Origin: Daedaleopsis sinensis
Taxonomy: Eukaryota; Basidiomycota; Agaricomycetes; Polyporales; Polyporaceae
NCBI GenBank assembly: GCA_033807695.1
Contig: CM066307.1
Location: 1-64,000 of the forward strand
DNA length: 64,000 nt
Direction of reading: 5' to 3'
Shown: piece after piece, positions 58,781 through 64,000 of the stretch
How positions within the stretch are numbered: position 1 is the first letter of the stretch
Layout: the number at the start of each line of letters is the position of its first letter
Notes under the pieces: model-generated
Databases searched by the model: none
What the model saw: only the letters and a program-made list of their open reading frames with translations
Told to the model about the DNA's origin: nothing
Position numbers and translations under genes: made by a program

Positions 58781-59807
58781 CCTTCCCGACGCCTATCATT
58801 TTTGGTAATACTACCTCGACATTCGCGATATAGATACATCACCCACGGTTCGACCGTCTCAATGGGAAGATTCAGCAGTCATCCTGCAGCTCATGCACTA
58901 TCCCCTCGCGCGGACTCGGAACTGTTCAGGCGCTCCATGTCGAGCAGCACACATACACTGACAGAGTCATAACGTGTCCCGAATCCGGGAAGGCGACTAT
59001 CGAAGCGCTTCGACTCCCGTTCTTTCTTGACTACGTCGGTGGCAGCACGCAGGGCCTCCGAGTCTCGACGTGTCGCGGTTCGGTTCCGCCCATTCGACTC
59101 TGACAAGGACATCCTTGCCCAACGTACGTCTATCATGATCCATTCTTCCACAACTTGGAGACGCGCGCTGATTACTCCGACCCGGCAGATCCCGACTACG
59201 GTAAAAACGTTTACCTGAACTCGCCAGCTGGGTCTTGCTTGCACCATCATCGGCGGACAGGCTTACAGTGTAGACGTAGGTTGCAACTCGGGCGGCGTGG
59301 GGGCGTACAACGCGCGGCGCGCACGGTAGCTGTTGATACTAGGTCGTAACTACCGGTAACCGGTCATAGGACACGACTGGGTGCACGGCAACTGGTTGAA
59401 TGCAAAGCCTACTGACGATATGCTATCGATCTCGCCACATCTTCGCCACAGTTGCTGAGGTGGCAGGCCCAATACTGCCTACTCGATCTCGAGGGAAGCA
59501 TGGCGCATTGTCAGTCTTAACATTCTATACTGACAGTCACCTGGGGCGTATGAAGAACTCGCGGTAGTAGGATTCGACAAACAATTGACTCGACTCTCTA
59601 TATAACATCGTGGTCAAGACAACGTGCACCCAAGTCTATCTGACATGGACCCTTGTTCTTCGCCGAAAGCTCACCGGTCGTTTTGTCTTCCACTGTCGTA
59701 CGGCCCAACATTGGGACAGGGTTTTTGTCCATGGCATCGTATAGATAGTATGCTGATACTCGACTCCGTTCCCAATATCAAATCCCGATCCCTTCGGCCT
59801 TCGAGCT
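58781..59807. other. Intergenic region
   Basis: A plus-strand stretch near 59120-59230 reads YHDPFFHNLETRADYSDPAD, which could be a gene remnant. Otherwise nothing is supported. Confidence 0.35.
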
Positions 59808-60845
59808 ATGCCGAACTCCTTCTACTCCAACCCTCGCATGCCAGGTCATTTCACAGATGGTCACAGCTCTTCTCGTCCCACCCCCACCCCCACCCCCATC
59901 TCAGAAGATTGGCAGGAAGGCAGAGGCCGACAGTCTAATGCAGACGAAAAGCTTCCATCCTACACCGAGTCTCGCAGACATCGTCGCTCCTCGTCCAGTG
60001 CGTCCAGATGCAGTTACCTCCATTCGGACACATATGGCTATACACAAGCCCAATTCGAGAAACGAGCCCCCTCCGACTCCTACGCATCCTCGGTCCCCGA
60101 AACAGCCGAAACCTGGCGTGTGTCGCTGGAGGAACAGGCTATTCAGACGCCTCATCCGCATCCCGACTCGTTGACGATAATACCCGCTTCTGCCGATGAA
60201 GAGACAAGGGGTGTCTCCAATGACTTCCAAAGCATACCTTTGGGTGGCCCGACCCCTGCTCACATCGTCCAGAGTCCAGGTGGTCCATCATCCACAGATC
60301 GACTACAGCCACTTCGACGCCAGGTGACGCCCTCTCCCGCTCTGGAAGATAGTCCCGTGCGGGCCGTGGACTTCTTCGCGACAGTGCTGATCCTCCCCTT
60401 ACTCCCACTGTTCGCCTACTCCATCTCCTTTCTCGGGGAACTCCTCTCCCGCATGACGGCGGAGCCGCGACCGCGGTCCTCTCCCTGGTCCTACGCCACT
60501 CCGAGCCTCCTCTGGAGCTCCGTCTGCGGCGTGTTCTTTACGGCCCTCGTCGGGTGGCGCGTTTTCAACCTCACATCCTTCACCAAGGAACGCATGTGGG
60601 CGCCCTTCAGTATCCTCACCAAAGGGGATAGGGTCTGCCGGTGCTTGCTCGTAGGAGGTCTGGTTGTCGGCATTGGGGCACTCCCAGCCGGACTGGCTAC
60701 GCTCGGGTCTCCAGAGGGCGTGCGAGCTCTCGACGGGTTCGTGGTGAGCACGACTGGGTTGGGGGTGCACACAATGCTCGCAGTCGTTGGCTGGGGTGTG
60801 TATCATCTAGTGCGTGGATTAGTGAGTAGTAACCCGTCGTTGTAA
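59808..60845 (+). CDS. Hypothetical membrane protein
   Basis: A single 345-codon exon starts MPNSFYSNPRMPGHFTDG. The N-terminal half is hydrophilic and Ser/Pro-rich. From about residue 185 there are four or five membrane spans, for example FFATVLILPLLPLFAYSISF, LLWSSVCGVFFTALVGW, CRCLLVGGLVVGIGALPAGL and MLAVVGWGVYHLVRGL. No known family is recognised. Confidence 0.65.
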   Translation: MPNSFYSNPRMPGHFTDGHSSSRPTPTPTPISEDWQEGRGRQSNADEKLPSYTESRRHRRSSSSASRCSYLHSDTYGYTQAQFEKRAPSDSYASSVPETAETWRVSLEEQAIQTPHPHPDSLTIIPASADEETRGVSNDFQSIPLGGPTPAHIVQSPGGPSSTDRLQPLRRQVTPSPALEDSPVRAVDFFATVLILPLLPLFAYSISFLGELLSRMTAEPRPRSSPWSYATPSLLWSSVCGVFFTALVGWRVFNLTSFTKERMWAPFSILTKGDRVCRCLLVGGLVVGIGALPAGLATLGSPEGVRALDGFVVSTTGLGVHTMLAVVGWGVYHLVRGLVSSNPSL

Positions 60846-61345
60846 CTTCAGCCGTAGCCTGAATCGCCTGAGCGGCCAGGGTGCGAGCAACCCAAAGTCA
60901 TCGCCATTCCATCGACTACGATAACAGACTGCCTTTTCGCCAGCTTGAGCTTGAAGTAATTATAAGTAGCAAGTACGTACTCGACAGAATGTGGTCGGCA
61001 GGCCGGGTTGATTCCTAGTATTCCTGGACACGAAGTCAGTAGAAGCTATGACTGCAAGGCGTGGAAGCGACGTACAAGTCAAGGCTCAAGTCGGCTTGGA
61101 GCGTACGATGGTGGGTTCTTCTCGATTGAGTGCCTAGTGTAGCGTGTAGCAGCTACTCGATCGTAGTGACATCCGGCCGAGAAGCCCGAGTATGGCGTTC
61201 GCTCCTATAGTTGAGTCGCGACTTGTTGTCAGAGAAGCTAAATATGAAGCATAGCACAGGTCGAAAGCAACAGCGTCTCTAGCTAGCAGATGAAAGTCCC
61301 CATAGCGATACGCATCTATCTCATGATCCGATGTTACTCACAGTA
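60846..61345. other. Intergenic region
   Basis: It lies between two convergent membrane-protein genes. No feature is seen. Confidence 0.45.
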
Positions 61346-62062
61346 TTACGCACAGCGCAGAACAGCGTACACCTCAAACGGAACAGCAACGAGCGCAAAT
61401 AGTAACACAAACCCCAGCGCACTCGCGGCAAGCACGAGCATCCGCGTTAACCCCGCCGGATCGTCCGCAAGGTCCTCAGTCGCCTCTTCATCCAACGCAA
61501 GCCCGAGCACGGGTGCAAACACCGACGCGAGCGTGCTCAGCCCCAGCCATGCACACATCTTCCGTCCCGACCGCTCGGTTACACTCCACCTCCCACCGGG
61601 GCTCTCGTTTCCGAGCTCCAACATAAGCCCCGGGAGTCCGAAGATCGCCATGAATATCCCGACGCCCGTCGCGGACGCGATCGCGAGAGCCACCTGCCCG
61701 TCGGTGGATGTGGGTCCCCCGACCAGGTACAAGCCGATTACGAGGTTGAGCGTGCTCTGCCCGCAGAGGTGCACAACAGCGATGAAGGCCCGTCGGGCCG
61801 GGTGGGCGATCACGAAGCGCACGACGGGGAGTGCGGGGCGGAATGCTCTGTGGGCGACCCTGGCGGCGATGGCTAGTGTTCTGCGGATCCGTTCTTGGGC
61901 TGGGGAGAGGTGGGTCCATTCCTCCCTCTCGAGCTCCGCCTGCGGTGCTGCTACGAGGATGGATTTTTGGGGGCTGTCGCTAGGAGAGCCGATAGAGAAG
62001 GCTGGAGATGTGAGGGAAGATATGGGCTCTGCGAAGGTGACGTGTCGTGAGGACGAGGCCAT
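61346..62062 (-). CDS. Small multi-span membrane protein (family member 2)
   Basis: The start chosen is MASSSRHVTFAEPISS (62062); the frame is open further upstream, but the extra residues look non-coding. About 240 residues include hydrophobic spans AFIAVVHLCGQSTLNLVIGL, GVGIFMAIFGLPGLMLELG, CAWLGLSTLASVFAPVLGLA and LVLAASALGFVLLFALVAV. The overall plan (hydrophilic N-terminus, then closely packed spans) resembles the protein at 57466-58200. Confidence 0.6.
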   Translation of the reverse strand: MASSSRHVTFAEPISSLTSPAFSIGSPSDSPQKSILVAAPQAELEREEWTHLSPAQERIRRTLAIAARVAHRAFRPALPVVRFVIAHPARRAFIAVVHLCGQSTLNLVIGLYLVGGPTSTDGQVALAIASATGVGIFMAIFGLPGLMLELGNESPGGRWSVTERSGRKMCAWLGLSTLASVFAPVLGLALDEEATEDLADDPAGLTRMLVLAASALGFVLLFALVAVPFEVYAVLRCA

Positions 62063-62311
62063 TGCGTTTGGACCCGGTTGTAAAAGAGTGCGACGCAGGT
62101 TAGATATTCCTTCGCATGTCAACGCGGTGTCGAGGCTGACGTGAGGCTGGCGTGTCCTATAGAATGTGGCGAGCGGCCTCCACATTCTAACATCGACTGG
62201 GAATGATGCCAATAATCGCAGCCATTAGCATCCGCGCCTGGTCCAATTGTCTTCAAGGCACCTTTGACCGGTACCCGGTCGGTAAAGGTAATCTCGAGAG
62301 AGCCCGCACTG

Positions 62312-62768
62312 TCACGCAAACCACATCAGCGACGGCACGACATTCACCAAGACGACCACCGCACACGCATGTACCTTATTGTACCCAGCCTCCGCCGCGC
62401 CTTGCGGCGGCGCGACACCAACCCCGACCGCCCCAGCAAACACGCTCGCCACGGCCGAGAGCAGGATCTGCGCCAGGCAGCATCGCACACGCTTGTGCTG
62501 CAGGGCGAGCGGGGCGTCCAGCATGAACATAGCTAGCAACCCGAGCAACGTACATGCAATTCTGATGAGTGCGCTCCCGACCGCCACTGATGGGAGTGTG
62601 GCGCGGAGGGTAACATGTGCGTAGGGCGGACGTTTGGATCCGCGAAGGAGGAAGAGTCCCGAGGGCGAACTGGAAGAGCCCGCCGTCAATGGTCGCGAAG
62701 GAAATATCGAGGAAGTGGGAGAGAACGAACTTGGCCGTCATGCGTCGGACGACATGTGCTTGCGACAT
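62312..62768 (-). CDS. Small membrane protein (family member 3), probably two exons
   Basis: The ATG at 62768 gives MSQAHVVRRMTAKFVLSHFL, followed by ISFATIDGGLFQFALGTLPP. A possible intron (GTCCGC...CATCAG, about 45 nt) leads into VGSALIRIACTLLGLLAMFM and VRCCLAQILLSAVASVFAGA, ending VVLVNVVPSLMWFA. It has three or four membrane spans and no named family. Confidence 0.5.
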
Positions 62769-63258
62769 GCGATACTGGGCGATGTGTATGTGCCGTGCGG
62801 CGTCGTGCGACGTTGAGCGATGAAAGGTTGTGAGAGATGTTGTCTGACAGGAGATCTGAGTTGCGCAGGGGCGAGTTCGAGATGTGTGGGGAGCGCCGAC
62901 AGTCAAGGCGTCGATCAAATGTGAGCGCGTCTCGCAGTACCGGGCTCGGAAATGATTGCGGATACCTACGCCTGTTGTTGAAACTAACTGTATGTAGTCG
63001 TGGAAGGGGATGTAACTTAGCTATAGCCAGCCGAAGTGTGTCCGGCAACGCTTGTAGAAGTAAGTCGTAGTGTAGCCGGCGCCGGGGACAACAATTTCGT
63101 AAAAGGGTTGTGCTGACTGCGAGGAAGACTAGTCGACGTCGGGGCAGACCCAGAGATAATAAGATTCGCCACCAGGCACAGGGAACTTGTTCAAAAGTTA
63201 AGTAGAAATACACATACTACGGGCCGTAGTTCGACTATTTCGGTGACGTTACCGCCGC
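62769..63258. other. Intergenic region
   Basis: It holds the upstream sequence of the 62312-62768 gene. No gene or regulatory site is evident. Confidence 0.4.
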
Positions 63259-63976
63259 TCACGCGGTCTCCTGTGGACGTGCGATGAGCTTCGTTCCGCT
63301 GACCTTGTTCTCCTTCAGTCTGTTAAGACCGTCGGGGATGCCCGCGAGGCCGTTCGGGAGGACCTCGACCTTGCTCGGCTGCGCATCACGCGGTGAGCCC
63401 CAGCAGAGTCGAGGAAGACGGAACACGCAAGACATACCACGATCACGCCGTCCTTCAACCTCTCTGTCAGCCTACTGTACACCTCCACGCCAATCTTCCG
63501 GTTCTGCGGCGGGTTCACAGCGCCCAACATGACACGATCTTTTTCCCGTCCGCATCCGCTTTGATCTCCTTCGGGATCTCCTCGGGCAAGACGAGGACGA
63601 GGACGCCGCCCGGCGCGAGATGAGGCGGGTCTCGTTGTGCAGTGACGCGGTAGCGATAATCGGGGAGAACTTCTGCAGCCTCGCGAGCTGGATCGCTGTG
63701 GGGTGCGTATCAGCATACTGTCATTGGGAGCGGCTCTTGAGACGCACCGTACTGCCCAACAGAGGAGGAGCCCCCGAGGATGAACGCGGGTTTTCCCGCG
63801 AACTTGGTTTCGCCGCCCGCCTCCCACGGCGCGGGGAAGCCTCCGGACTGAGCCTTCGGATCCTTGTTCCATAGGCCGGTCGCGACGGTCGCGAGGCCAG
63901 ACGGGATCGACGCGGCCTGGTCGAAGGAGATGTTCTCGGGGATCTTCACGTTTGCGGCGTTGATCAGATCTCATTT
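63259..63976 (-). CDS. Second copy of the oxidoreductase, partial at window edge
   Basis: Exon sequence on the minus strand reads VKIPENISFDQAASIPSGLA, then FPAPWEAGGETKFAGKPAFI and GGSSSVGQY, and ends LNRLKENKVSGTKLIARPQE with the stop at 63259-63261. It is very close to the gene at 45012-46237. The N-terminal exon lies beyond the window or is lost; upstream of about 63976 the frame is interrupted, consistent with an intron. Confidence 0.8.
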
Positions 63977-64000
63977 CGATCTAGTTACAAAGAGGATGTA

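Overview
The window is the left end of a chromosome from a filamentous fungus. It opens with 146 bp of CCCTAA telomere repeat. The genes have many short (about 50-80 nt) GT-AG introns. The gene types present (a Tnp2/CACTA transposase, a macrofage-activating-glycoprotein-like cell-wall protein, a fungal HNH_2 protein, a C2-domain phosphatidylserine decarboxylase and a CYP of basidiomycete type) point to an agaricomycete basidiomycete. Polyporales is a reasonable guess but cannot be fixed from sequence alone.

Region 1 (1-24 kb) is a complex subtelomere. It holds two paralogous SNF2-superfamily helicase/ATPase genes (1223-7434 and 11651-16673) and three smaller genes built from pieces of the same helicase family fused to acidic Ser/Thr-rich tails (A 9925-10885, B 18988-19676, C 22151-23076). 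Three copies of a subtelomeric repeat (STR; 147-413, 10946-11766, 23168-23988) are interleaved with these genes. Every recognisable gene in the first 28 kb is on the minus strand, so transcription runs toward the telomere. The two long STR copies carry a 95-bp foldback, and all three copies carry three AAACCCTA teloboxes spaced 21-22 bp. The STR always ends at the same telomere-like CATAACCC(T/A)AAG boundary, but the DNA beyond it differs each time: helicase 1 downstream DNA, a truncated helicase 2, and a truncated Copia element. The whole block is peppered with a 17-bp perfect palindrome, GGACGTC-NNN-GACGTCC, often in tandem arrays. Arrays also fill one oversized intron at the same position in both helicase genes. 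I did not see this palindrome beyond 24 kb.

Region 2 (24-28.5 kb) is a Ty1/Copia retrotransposon on the minus strand. It has one LTR, a half-tRNA-iMet-type primer site, and gag, protease, integrase and reverse transcriptase. It is cut off inside the reverse transcriptase by the third STR and carries an in-frame TGA.

Region 3 (28.5-64 kb) grades into ordinary chromosome. It holds a minisatellite, a P450 pseudogene, an HNH_2 gene, phosphatidylserine decarboxylase, a GPI-anchored MAG-like protein, tRNase Z with an RGG tail, a zinc-type oxidoreductase, an intact P450, a coiled-coil gene convergent with a Tnp2 (CACTA) transposase, four small multi-membrane-span proteins, and a second copy of the oxidoreductase running toward the window edge. 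The oxidoreductase, P450 and membrane-protein families each have a second copy or fragment here, so local duplication is active well inside the subtelomere.

Exon limits come from reading splice signals by eye and from comparing paralogs. Gene ends are therefore more reliable than individual exon edges.
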